DNA from: Zingiber officinale
Lineage: Eukaryota > Streptophyta > Magnoliopsida > Zingiberales > Zingiberaceae
NCBI RefSeq assembly: GCF_018446385.1
Contig: NW_024589898.1
Coordinates: forward strand, 62,001 to 126,000
Reading direction: 5' to 3'
Length of the DNA: 64,000 bases
Shown here: positions 38,372-49,743 of the stretch, piece after piece
Position numbering within the stretch: position 1 is the stretch's first letter
Layout: each line of letters begins with the position of its first letter
Position numbers and translations under genes: made by a program
Notes under the pieces: model-generated
Databases searched by the model: none
What the model was told of the DNA's origin: nothing
What the model saw: only the letters and a program-made list of their open reading frames with translations

Positions 38372-38495
38372 CAACATTAACCCCTCGTCGGTGCTCGACC
38401 GTTGGGTCAACAAGAGAAAATCCGTACGACACGTAGAGCTCCAGAATATAATCAGAGAGCTTCGTGTGCGCCGAAGGTACCGACAAGCGCTGGAG
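38372..38495 (+). pseudogene. Captured PPR-protein gene fragment inside the CACTA
   Basis: One frame reads NPSSVLDRWVNKRKSVRHVE followed by LQNIIRELRVRRRYRQALE and stops at a GT donor at 38496. This is the pattern that opens P-type organellar pentatricopeptide-repeat proteins (LxxWVxxG, ELxxIIRELRKxxRYxxALE). The upstream GC-rich sequence (38260-38370) may be the presequence region in decayed form. No PPR repeats follow. It is a first-exon fragment, not a gene. Confidence 0.6.
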
Positions 38496-40053
38496 GTTGG
38501 TGTCCCTTGACTCATGCTTTCAAGTGTTTGTGAATTTTCCTCTTAGACGAGTTTCCTTAAAGTCCGCGTGATGGAACTAGTTGTGTGCTCACTAAAGTTA
38601 GGAACTTGAGTAGGTGGATTCTCACGGGATTTTGAATCAAAAACACAAGAATTCTATGTCGTTTCTAAATGTCATCTTTAGTTGTTTCTGTGGATCTTAA
38701 ATGTTTGACTCCGGCAGATTAACTAAGTGTTTGTGATATTTTTCTCACTGGAAAGGGATGCATTTATAATTTCTAGATTTATCATTGAATGATCTTAGTA
38801 TTGTGAAACTCTTGTTCCTCTTGCAATTGTAATATTTATCCAAGGACATGTGAGAAATATTACTTCTTTGTTAGTGTTTAGCAGTTGTAACAGAACTTAG
38901 CTCTAGCCTTGTATAATATCACTTATCCTTTCAAACTGATAGAATTGACTTTGAGTTTGTGAATATCCCACAAGTATTTCTTTGAACTCCAATTCTTGCC
39001 GTTAAGAATGCTTTGTTGTAGCTTTCACATGTCCTTGGGTAAATGTTTGATCTTTATTTGGTCATCTGAATTTCTGAATTTCAACCTTATTTCTTTTGTT
39101 AACAAAAGATACTAGATATTTGGTAATCTTCAGAATCAGTAGTGATCATAAATTTCCTTTGCAGTGCATTTCCACAGCTTGCCAACTTCATTTAGAGAGG
39201 GTTTCTTCAAGTAAAGAGTCGTTCACCATCGTCGTGTCAAAGTGTGCAGCCACCAGCAGAGTTTTGTTTGAATGCTTGTATTTAACTTAATTCCCTATGT
39301 TTGAATTGCACTCATCTTGCTTTATTTGTTTCATGCATAGTAGGTGTTCGGTGAAATGTCTCTTTAATTTAATTCCATGTAATGCTTGTTAGTTTAGTGA
39401 TTTATGTTCCTATGATATTTGTTCTTTATTTGAATGCAATTAGTTTAGGTTTTGTTACATGCTCTAGTTTTTGTTTCACTAGATGTTTACTTGATGTGTT
39501 TTTACTTTCCATGCTCTAGGTTAGATTGGATAAAAAATCCACAGTGCGAACAAGTGAGTTTCCTACTTTCCCTTGCAAATTGTTGACATGCATATATAGT
39601 TTGTCATTGGATGATTATCATTGCAGGAGTTAGTTTTGGGTGACAAAACTGTGACTGAGTCTGTATCTCAACATTGTGAATCTATAAACAACTACATAGA
39701 ATAGATACTAATTATCCTAGTCAGACCTTGCCATGTGGACTACAGAAATAATCTTATATGTCATCTGCAAGGTATTTACTTTTCCTATGTTTGTCTTTAT
39801 GTTTAGTTGATAGTTTTATTCCAGTTGACTATGTTCTAATGCATCAATTTCTTAACTTTTTTGAAATAAGGTTTTGACTTCTTGGATGATAGAAGTTGAG
39901 ATTGTGAAAATTTCACATGTCGTTTGCTTATTCCTGTTGACTTTCATTAAATATTGAGATTTTGAAAATTTTACATGCAGAGTCTTTTCAAATATTTTGA
40001 ATGGTGAATGGAGGTATTCAGAAACTCCAGCTACAACTCAGATATGGATGATC

Positions 40054-40170
40054 ATAGGAGCAACAACTACATGCTATGTGGCATTGCATCCAAACCTCAA
40101 GGGTGCCACTGGAAAGTACTTTGGCGAAGAACTATTAAGAAGACTGGGATTTAAACGAGAAGATGGTTAA
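40054..40170 (+). pseudogene. Captured TIC32-like SDR exon fragment inside the CACTA
   Basis: The frame reads IGATTTCYVALHPNLKGATG, then KYFGEELLRRLGF, and stops at 40168-40170. GAATTCYVALHPxxKGxxGKYF is a conserved C-terminal block of plant TIC32-like retinol-dehydrogenase-type SDRs. Sequence before and after does not match the family, so only a short exon piece was acquired. It is a different SDR subfamily from the intact SDR gene at 21.8-24.2 kb. Confidence 0.6.
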
Positions 40171-42594
40171 AGCCAATGAGTAAAGAGCATTCAAGTCAAG
40201 AGGATAAGTAGCATCTATCAAGATTATTTAAGTTCATGCAATAAGATGTAGTCGATAGGAGTAGTTTTGAGTGTCTCCTAATTAAAATTTCTTTGTATGC
40301 AAGTAGTTATGTTTGTTATAGAAGTGTAAGGATGATAATTTCTATATTGATCTTAATTGTTTATTTAATAATATGTTGTTGATTGAAATATATTTATTTT
40401 CATTTATCTCTTAATTATCTTTGGTATTAAAAGATAATAGTTTAAACTTCTTATCTTTTACTATAAAAAAACAACGCTCTTTTATGCATTGTGAAATTGT
40501 TGTCTTTCTTAAAAAATACAACGCTTTTTATGCATTGTCTTTAACAAAGACAACGCATTTTATGCGTTGTCTTTAACAAAGACAACGTTTTTTATGCGTT
40601 GTCTTTGTAAGAAATGACAACGCTTTTAAAGCGTTGTAAAAGCGTTGTCTTTGCTATAAACAACAACGCTTTTAAAGTGTTGTCTTTGAGCAGACTTTAA
40701 CAACAGTGCTTTTAACAACGCTTTTTTAGCCACATAGACAACGCTTTTAAAGCGTTGTCTATTAGCTTTTTTCTTGTAGTGTAAGTTGGGTGTTCGGGGC
40801 GAACACGGGAAGCTTAATTTCATCGGGAGACCAAAACCAATTCCTCCTAATCTCAGTCTCTATCGTAGCCTCTTGTATATAAAGAATTATACCCACCTAT
40901 ACCCACCTTCTTACCCACTCTTTGGTGGCCGGCCAAGCTAGCTTGGAGCCCAAGCTAGGGCCGACCAAGACCCAAAGATTGAGCCAAATAGAGGGGTCGG
41001 CCAATGCTTGGAGCCTAAGCATGGTGTGGTCGGCCATAAGCAAAATAAAAGGATTTTTATTTTAAAATTTTTCTTATGTGGATTCCATGGTTTTAAAAGA
41101 AAGTTTAAAATTTAAATATTTCCTTTTATAGCTTTTTTACAAAAGATTAAGAAAAAATTTGATATCTTTCCTTATTTGTAGATTGATAGGAAAATTTTAA
41201 TTTTGATAAAATTTTCCTTTTTTGTAACCATGTTCATGATTTAAAAAGAGAGTTTTAAAATTAAATATTTCCTTTTATAAGTTTCTACAAAAGATTAAGA
41301 AAATATTTGATATCTTTCCTTATTCTTATTTATAGATTGAAAGGAGATTTTAATTTTATTGATAACTTTCCTTTTTGGAAATCATCCACATGTTTTAAAA
41401 GAGATATTTTAATTTAAAGAAATTTCTTTTTATAACCAACCATAAAAGGATAAATTATTAGAGAAATTTTATTTTTTAAAATTTCTGGAAACAAATAAGG
41501 AAGTTTTAATTTTGTTTAAAACTTGCCTATTTTGGAAGCTCTTGAGGTGGCCGGCCATATAATTCTAGAAAAGGAATTTGGTTTTAATTAATTAAAATTT
41601 TCCTTTTCATGGCAAAGGAATTAAGGAAGATTTTATTTAAATTTCCTTATTTGCCAAGACCAAGGATTATAAAAGAGGGGGTAGAGGTGCCTTCATGGGT
41701 GACAACTCTATTCTATTTTCCTCCCTCTCTTCCTTGGTGGTGGCCGGCCCTAGAGATTCTTCTCCTTCTCTTCTCTTCTTCTTTAGTGGCCGGTTTCATC
41801 CCTCTTTTGGAGCTCTTGTTGGTGGCCGGCTCAAGCTAAGAGAAGAAGCAGAGAAAGGAGGTTTTGTTTCTTGCATATCCCTTGGAGCTTGGTGGTGGTG
41901 GCCGGACTATACTTCTCTTGGAGAATTGGTGGTGACCGAATCTAGCTTGGAGAAGAAGGAGCTTAGTGGTTCTCGTCTTGGAAGATCGTTGCCCACACAA
42001 CGTCTAAGATTAGAAGAGGAATACGGTAGAAGATCAAGAGGTTATTTGCTTATAAAGGAAGGTATAACTAGTAATTGTTTTCCGCATCATACTAGTTTTT
42101 CTTTGTATGATTTCCAAACACAAGAGACATATGATTCTAGAGTTTCGGATTTGTTTCGAAGTTGTGTTTCTTTTGTTTTATTTTTCGAATTTGTTATTCG
42201 ATTGTTCTTTTCGGTTAAACCTAATGTTATTTTAGGAAATTAAATATTGAATTTCTATTAAAGGCTTTGTCGAGGCAGTGGTGGATGATCCCATACCCAA
42301 GAAGGCCTAGTGCCTCGCCATGTTTGACATGGGAGCCGATTTTAGAAATAAATATTTAATCAACTTTATAACATAGGTGGATTTGGGTCAATAGTGTTAA
42401 GTTCCACTTGCGATCCAAATCTAAACCATTAAGAACAGATAAGTTAAATTTGGAAATCAATAATGTTAAGTTCCGTTTGTGATTCCTAATTTAATTTCTA
42501 AAGGACACAATAGGTTGTTTAGGAAAGATTCAACACTTGTACAAAATTTTTATACAGTGGATCCGGTACGATCTTCCTAGGACCAACTAACAAT

Positions 42595-42606
42595 TGGTAT
42601 CAGAGC
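42595..42606 (+). other. Primer-binding site of the truncated copia element
   Basis: TGGTATCAGAGC, the usual plant initiator-tRNA-Met complement, lies two bases after the LTR end. It shows that the LTR at 36725-42592 is a 5' LTR and assigns the family to tRNA-Met-primed copia elements. Confidence 0.92.
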
Positions 42607-43489
42607 TAGGGTTTGCCTCTGTGTGTTTGGTTTTCAAATAGATTATGCACATGTCATACATAATTTAGGCAGGATAATAGTAGGATGTGCTAACTTTGTG
42701 GTTGCAGGCTCCAACTATTATGACATATAGATATTGTGTGTGATTATACCCTTGGACATGTCAAGAGAATTTTATTGTGTGTGGATGATTGTAATATTAA
42801 ATACAGCAGGAGCTGTATTAGTTATTAGGATTTTACATTTTTATTTCGATCTAGATAACATGTACATTCCTTTGTGGAATATATGATCGATATATGTAAA
42901 ATTCTATTTTTGTCGTGGAGCGTATCCTTGCGAAGCGTGGTGCTATTGGAGGACCAGAGGCGCAGCAGAAAAGGAAGCTCGATGGACCTGACGACATGGA
43001 CCCGATGGCGGTGGCTAAAGATGGCAGCAACCAAGGTTGGAACACAAGAAGAACAGTGATGGAAGAAGCCATAATAGTTGGAAAATTAATTTCCATATTT
43101 ATTGCTTTTATTTACTGTGATGTGCATGTGATGTATGCTAGCATAGGTTAAAATTCCTCACTTTAAAAACTAAGTGGGAGAGGGATTTTTAAATAAATTC
43201 CACAGTCTCCATTACTGGTCTGTAAGTGATGCAACAAGCTTGCGTGTTGGCTCTGAGTGCCTCCCTCCACAACGGATGGGTTTGTTGCGGATCACTAGAT
43301 CAAACTTCCTTTATGGATGGTTATAGAAAATTATTTATGAGTGTGTGATCTTCTCCAACTGAAGGGGCATAATCCTATTTAATGGACTAAGTATCAAGTA
43401 ATGGTATACACTTAGACGCATTCAATAGTATCATCCCCAACGGAGTCACTGCTATTGTTTTGCGGAACCAAAGGAATACCAACTATTAA

Positions 43490-43815
43490 TTTGTCATAAA
43501 GCTAGGTGAAACCCTCCTCTTACAAATGTTTGAATTTGTATACGTCCACACTAACATGGCATACAAAATTCATGGTGTTTGAGGTAATTTTGTCATAAAG
43601 TTAGTTTGACAAAATAAATTAGGTAAAACCGCCTCTTACAAACAAATGAATTTGTATACACCCACACTAATGTGGCATACAAAATTCATGGCGTTTGAGG
43701 TAATTTAAGGATGACAAGATAATTAATGGGTAAGACCCTCCTCTTACAAATATTTGATTTTATATACGTCCACACTAACGTGCCATACAAAATTCAAGGT
43801 GTTAGAGGTGTTGGT
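43490..43815 (+). repeat. Three diverged repeats of about 120 bp in the copia leader
   Basis: CTCTTACAAA, then GAATTTGTATACGTCCACACTAA-like, then GGCATACAAAATTCATGG recur near 43518, 43632 and 43740. They lie between the primer-binding site and the protease remnant, with no coding content seen. Confidence 0.8.
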
Positions 43816-45654
43816 GAATTTAAATGATATTGTTTTGAGGAATCAATATTATTTTAAATTCAAAAGTTTTGACCAAATATTTGATCAAAGGCAGACCAAC
43901 TATTAATTTTATTTGTCATAAAGTTAGGTTGACAAGATAATAAAATTAATGGATAAATCACAAGGATTTTGAGGTGTTGGTCTTGACCAAATATTTTTGT
44001 GATTCTTAGGATTTCAAATGTTTGTCAATCACCCCTAGCTGTTATACTATAGAATAGACTTAGTAGTCCCAATTATGACTGGAAACAAAACTTGGACATT
44101 AAGGTGGACTGTCCTCTCAGAACTAAGAACAATATAGGTGTATTTTATTCATTAGTTGTAGAAACATGTTTAGTGGTGTTATCTACCGGTACCTGGTGTG
44201 TAGATACAGGAGCCACTGATCATGTCTGCAATTCATTGCAGGGTTCCAGAAAACCTGACAACTACATGAAAGGGAAAATACCATCTACATTGACACCGCT
44301 ACAAAAGTAGCAGTTGTTGCAGTGGGAGATATTTATCCTCTGATAGGAATAAAATATGGATATTGAGAAATTGTCTTTACGTACCAAGTTTAGAAAGAAC
44401 TAAATTTCAGTTGCTAAAACTATTAAGGATAGATATTCTGTCTATTTTGATGACAAAGTTGTTATCAAGAAAAATAGTGAAGTTATCTGTTTTGGTACGT
44501 TGGTTGACAATTTATAATTCAATAACTCCCACGATGCAACAAATGGAAATTAATAACACATTTTCTAACTTTAATAAGAGAAAGCAACCTTCAGAGATGA
44601 ATCAATCATATCTTTGGCATCTAAGACTAGGTTATATTAACTTGAGTAGGGTTCAAAGGATAATAGCCGATGAACTTTTGGGTTCATTGGTAGTGAAAAA
44701 CTTTCCAACCTGCGAGTCTTACTTGGAAGGAAAAATAACCAAGAAGCTTTTAAGCCTAAGGGGTATGGAGCCAAAGATATGTTGGAATTGGTTCATTCTG
44801 ATTTGTGTGGACCTTTGACTATCCAGGCAAGAGGTTGTCTTGAATATTTTGTCTCTTTTATAGACGACTATTCGAGATACGGGTACATTTACTTGATGCG
44901 CCATAAGTCTAATTGCTTTAATAAGTTCAAAGAGTACAAGGCTGATGTGGAAAAATGTCAAGGTAAAAGTATCAAGATACTACGGTGAGATCGTAGTGGC
45001 GAGTACCTCTTAGGAGAGTTTAGGAGTCACTTATCAGAAGTCGGGATTCAATCCTAACTGACTGCACCTGGTACATCTTAACAAAATGGTGTAGTAGAAT
45101 GAAGGAATAGGACTCTTATGGTAATAGTTAGATTAATGATGAGTTATTCAGAATTACCAAATTCGTTTTGAGGATATACTCTAGAAACGGAAGTGAACAT
45201 AGTACCTTCTAAGTCAGAATCCTCTACTCCTATAGAATTGTAGAATGAGCGTAAGCATAGTCTAAAGCATATTCGACTTTGGGGTAGTCCAGCACATGTG
45301 CTGAAGGGAGACACTGATAAGTTGGACAGGAGTTCACTTGTTTGTGGGTTATCCTAGAGAAACAAAAGGAGGTTTATAGTCCTAAAAATCAGAAGGTCAT
45401 TGTTAGCACCAATGCCCAATTTTTAGAAGAGGACTATGTAATGAACCACAAGCCCATGAGTAAAATTGTTCTTAAGGAAATAAGAGAGGACACGTCTAAT
45501 CTAGTAACAACAGTACAAGATGAGATACCACAAGAAACTGTAACACGTGTTACAAATAATGCACAATTACAGACAGTGCCTCGTCGTAGTGGGAGAGTTG
45601 TTTGGCAAACTGACAGATTCATGTTTTGGGAGAGTTTTCAGACTTGAAAAAAAA

Positions 45655-45960
45655 CAGCAAGAACTAAGTAAATCTAAGTAGCATAAGGCCATCAGTGAGT
45701 TTTGGTCAAAACCCACAGATGGACCTAGACACCTCTGATTTGACCCATTTTCAGTCTGGTTAGATTCTGTTATTGCAAGGACTCCAACGGTGCTATCTAT
45801 TACTATTGTACAACTCTCTATGTGTGGCAGGATGTTTTGGAAAAAAAATTCAGCCTCATATTGGGTCTGATATGGTACAATATCAGACCCAACGTGGGCC
45901 TGGTATGATACCATATCTGGCCCAACGTGGGTCTGATATGATACCTTTAAAAATAACATA
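45655..45960 (+). repeat. Resumed unit of the 480-bp MULE array
   Basis: Same order of words as the array left of the copia element: AAGTAAATCTAAGTAGC, CCATCAGTGAGTTTTGG, CTGGTTAGATTCTG, TTGGGTCTGATATG. It ends near the 3' end of the first Ulp1-like gene. Confidence 0.85.
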
Positions 45961-46449
45961 ATTTGAAGTTACAACATGGGAATTTGATTCACCATAATTT
46001 TAATTTACACAAACAGTATATCATTACAAGAATAGTCTATTACACATTTTTTATTACAAATTTTCAATTTCTAGATGATAAAGTTTTTGTCATACATGAT
46101 TTTATGTCTAAGTCTAAATCTATAAGCTCTAATGTCAGCTTGCGTAAAGTTTGTTGACCTCTGAAACATCAAATTCTCTGCATAGCGCATCATAAAAAAA
46201 GCACAATCTAACCTACAAGGAAAAATATTATAATGGTGAGAGTCTATTGTGAGGTAAAGATGATGGAACATACATAAATACATACGATTTGCTTTGTGTG
46301 GGGCCATTAACTTGAAGCATTTTAAAGTCTCTACCGGAGGAAGGTGCTAATCTTTGATGCCAATTGTGATAGTATGACCAGTTTAACTCTTTAAAAAACA
46401 ACACCTACATATAAAAGATAATAGTAATTAATACATAACCAACGGTTAT

Positions 46450-46498
46450 TGGATATATATATATATAATATAATATAATATAATATAATATAATACTT
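46450..46498. repeat. (AT)n and (TAATA)n microsatellite
   Basis: An AT dinucleotide run is followed by six or more ATAAT-type pentamers, in an intron-like gap of Ulp1 copy A. Confidence 0.85.
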
Positions 46499-47338
46499 AC
46501 AGTTTGATAAAAAATAGAGTGTAATTTTCTGTGACGCCGAGAGAATTATAATGAATTATATGACCTTCCTCCAGGTATATGACCATTAGATGCCAATGAT
46601 CATCTTCATTATTTAGAGGACAGAAAATATATCTAATGACCTTGTTTTCATCAATTTTTGCACTTTGTTTTAATACATCCGTATGCATCATTTCAAACAT
46701 TTGCTATGTAAACAAGATATCTAATGAGTAGACTGCATCCAATCTATATAAAAAACAATCTATAATGAGATAAAAGACATACTCGAAATCCAACCCCACA
46801 AAATATGGATGGGTAGTATGGTGAATTAGAGTTTTTGGCTTCATTAGCAAGAATATCCGAATAAACATTTATGCAATCCCCATTGGTGTATTGAGTCCAG
46901 TCAAATATTGTCATAAAAGATTGTATATCTAAAGAGAAAGTATCGTTCGACCACATTGGAAGCACCGTCACCCTACATACAAATATACAGAAAATGGTAT
47001 TTAATAAATTAGCAAGAATATTCCAAGCACTAATAAATATTATTAAACTCCAAAAATTATCAATCGTTAATATGATTATGCAATTACGCTACCAACTAAC
47101 TTACTTTAACTCATTGAGCTTCAATAATGCATCGACTATCACACCATCTTTAGTCTTCTTAAAAAATATCTTCACTTGCTGACATAATTAAAATACGAAC
47201 ATGTCATTAATGATTATGAAATAACGACTTACCAACACTCGACTATACCTTCAATATTTTGTTCTTGACCTTGTTAAGTTCATCACATTTTATTTCTATA
47301 TGTGATGAACTTGTCTCTTCGGTCTTTGATGGTGCAGG

Positions 47339-49743
47339 TGTTTGTTGCTACTCGGAAAACCTAATGGTTCCACTGTACAAAAATTTTGTACAAAGGTCTG
47401 AACCTTTTCCTAGCTACCATGTGTTCTTTTAAATTAAACTTGGATCGCCTGCGGAACTTAACACGTTTGATCCAAAGTTTAATCTATTTGTTCTTTTAGG
47501 TTTTAACTTGGATCTCCTGCGGAACTTAACACGTTCGATCCAAATCACCTAAGTTATTAATTCCATTAAATATTAATTTCCATAATTGGTTCCCAGTACT
47601 GACGTGGCGAGACACATGACCTTCTTGGATATGGGAGCAACCACCACCGACTAGAGAAAACCTTTTAAGGAAAGCTAATATTTAATTTCCTAAAATAACT
47701 TTAGGTTAACCGAAAGGAACAATCAAATCACAAGGAAAAGAAAAAATAACAAAGAACACAACATCGAAAATAAATTCGAAATACTAGAATCGCATGCCTC
47801 TTGTATTTGGTATTATTTCCAAAAATAACTAGTATGACGCGGAAAAGAAAAATACTAGTTATACCTTTTAGAAAAACCTCTTGATCTTCTACCATATTTC
47901 TCTTCTAACCTCGGACGTTGTGTGGGCAACGATCTTCCAAGATGAGAAACCACCAAAGCACCTTCTTCTCCTCCTTGCTAGGTTCGGCCAAATCAAAAGC
48001 TTCACCAAGGATGAAGAAAAAACACCAACCAAGCTCCAAGGGATGCAAGCTTTCTCTCCTCCTTCTTCTTCTTCTCCAAGTAGTATCCGGCCACCACAAG
48101 AGCTCCAAACAAAGAAGGGTTTCGGCCACCACAAAGAGGAAGAGAAAGAGAGAGGATGGCCGGCCACAACACCAAGGAAAAGAGGAAGAGAATAATAGAA
48201 GTTGTGTCTCATGAAGGCACCCCAACCCCCTCTTTTATATTCCTTAGCTTTGGTAAATAAGGAAATTTAATTACAATAAAATTTCCTTAACTTTCCTTGA
48301 TAACAATTAATTAAGAAAAATTAAATAAAATTTCCTAATCAATTGTATATGGCCGGCCACATCAACAAGACCAAACAAAGCAATTTCAATCACCAATTAA
48401 AATTCCTTATTTGTCTTCGGAAATTTTAAAAAATAAAATTTCCTTTTAAAATCCCTTCATGGTTGATAAAAAGAAATTTCTATAATTTTAATTATTCTAC
48501 ATGTGAATAATTTATAAAGAAAAAAAATAAAATATCTTTCCAATCTACAAATAAGGAAAGAGATCTAATCTCTTTCTTTAATCTTTTGTAGATCCTTTTA
48601 AAAAAGATATTTTAATTTTTAATCTCTCTAATAAATTATATCTTTCATATAAGAAATATTTAAAATTAAAATTCCTTTTAATTTAATGGGGGTCGGCCAC
48701 CTAAGCTTGGGTTCAAGCTAGGGCCGGCCACCCATGAACCAAGGCTTGGCCGGCCCTAGCTTGAACCACAAGCTAGCTTGGCCGGCCCCTATATCATGGG
48801 TACGAAGGTGGGTATAAGTGGGTATAGTACTCTATAAATAAGAGGCTACGATAGGGACCGAGAGGAGGAATTGATTTTGGTCTCCCGATAAAATTAAGCA
48901 TCCCGTGTTCGCCCCGAACACACAACTTAATTTTATCAATAATAATTCATTCCACTAGAAAACTATTATTGAACTACCACACCAATCCCAAATTACATTT
49001 TTGGGCTCCTTCTTATTATGAGTGTGTTAGTCTCCCTGTGTTTAAGATGTCGAATGTCCACTAATTAAGTGAGTTACTGACAACTCATTTAATTAATATC
49101 TTAATCCAAGAATAGTACCACTCAACCTTATCGTCATGTCGGACTAAGTACACCTGCAGGGTTTAACATGACAATCTTTATGAGCTCATCTTGGGGACAT
49201 TATCAACCTAGATTACTAGGACACAGTTTCCTTCTATAATCAACAACACACACTATAAGTAATATCATTTCCCAACTTATCGAGCTTATTGATTTATCGA
49301 ACTAAATCTCACCCATTGATAAATTAAAGAAATAAATATCAAATATATGTGCTTGTTATTATATTAGGATTAAGAGTACACACTTCCATAATAACTAAGG
49401 TCTTTGTTCCTTTATAAAGTCAGTATAAAAGAAACGACCTCTAATGGTCCTACTCAATACACTCTAAGTGTACTAGTGTAATTATATAGTCAAGATAAAC
49501 TTATACCTAATTACACTACGACCTTCCAATGGTTTGTTCCTTTCCATTTTGGTCGTGAGCTACTGTTTATAATTTATAAGGTACTGATAACATCCTCTTC
49601 TGTATGTGGCACCACATACTATGTTATCTACAATATAAATTAATTGAACAACTACAACTAAATGTAGACAATTTGACCAAATGTGATTATTTATTCAAAA
49701 TAAATGTTTACAAAAGCTTAGGCTTTCAGTATACATTCCAACA
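47339..49743 (-). mobile_element. Solo LTR 3 of the long-LTR copia family, inverted (fossil)
   Basis: 2,405 bp on the minus strand, with perfect 5-bp target duplication GCAGG (47334-47338 and 49744-49748). It matches the other family copies throughout, including the GGGAGACCAAAACCAATTCC region and the CCGGCC-rich blocks, and is shortened by internal deletions. It interrupts an exon of Ulp1 copy A. Confidence 0.9.

Larger units (their letters stand above)
37547..40781. mobile_element. Non-autonomous CACTA element carrying host gene fragments
   Basis: Termini are CACTACAAGAAAA at the left and its inverse TTTTCTTGTAGTG at the right. The 3-bp target duplication is TAA (37544-37546 and 40782-40784). 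Subterminal repeats ACAACGCTTTT and AAAGCGTTGTC crowd both ends (37580-37745 and 40460-40770), as expected of En/Spm-type elements. It has no transposase. GC-rich gene-like pieces lie at 37780-38110 and 38240-38500, and an SDR-like exon piece at 40054-40170. Size is 3,235 bp. It sits inside the copia 5' LTR, so it is the youngest of the nested layers here. Confidence 0.92.
36725..45654 (+). mobile_element. Truncated copia retrotransposon, 5' LTR plus part of pol (fossil)
   Basis: Ty1/copia family, probably Tork/Angela-like. The parts are a 5' LTR at 36725-42592 (about 2.63 kb once the nested CACTA is removed; TGTTAG...CTAACA), a primer-binding site, a leader with internal repeats, protease remnants at about 44190-44230 and integrase-core remnants at about 44780-44990, then a post-integrase segment to about 45650. 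Reverse transcriptase, RNase H and the 3' LTR are absent; the element stops in MULE repeat sequence. It is broken in many places and not whole. It is older than the CACTA inside its LTR and younger than the MULE array it entered. Confidence 0.85.

Noticed and set aside
42903-43151. Possible gag frame after the copia primer-binding site
   Set aside because: No gag or zinc-knuckle motif could be recognised, so I left it unnamed.
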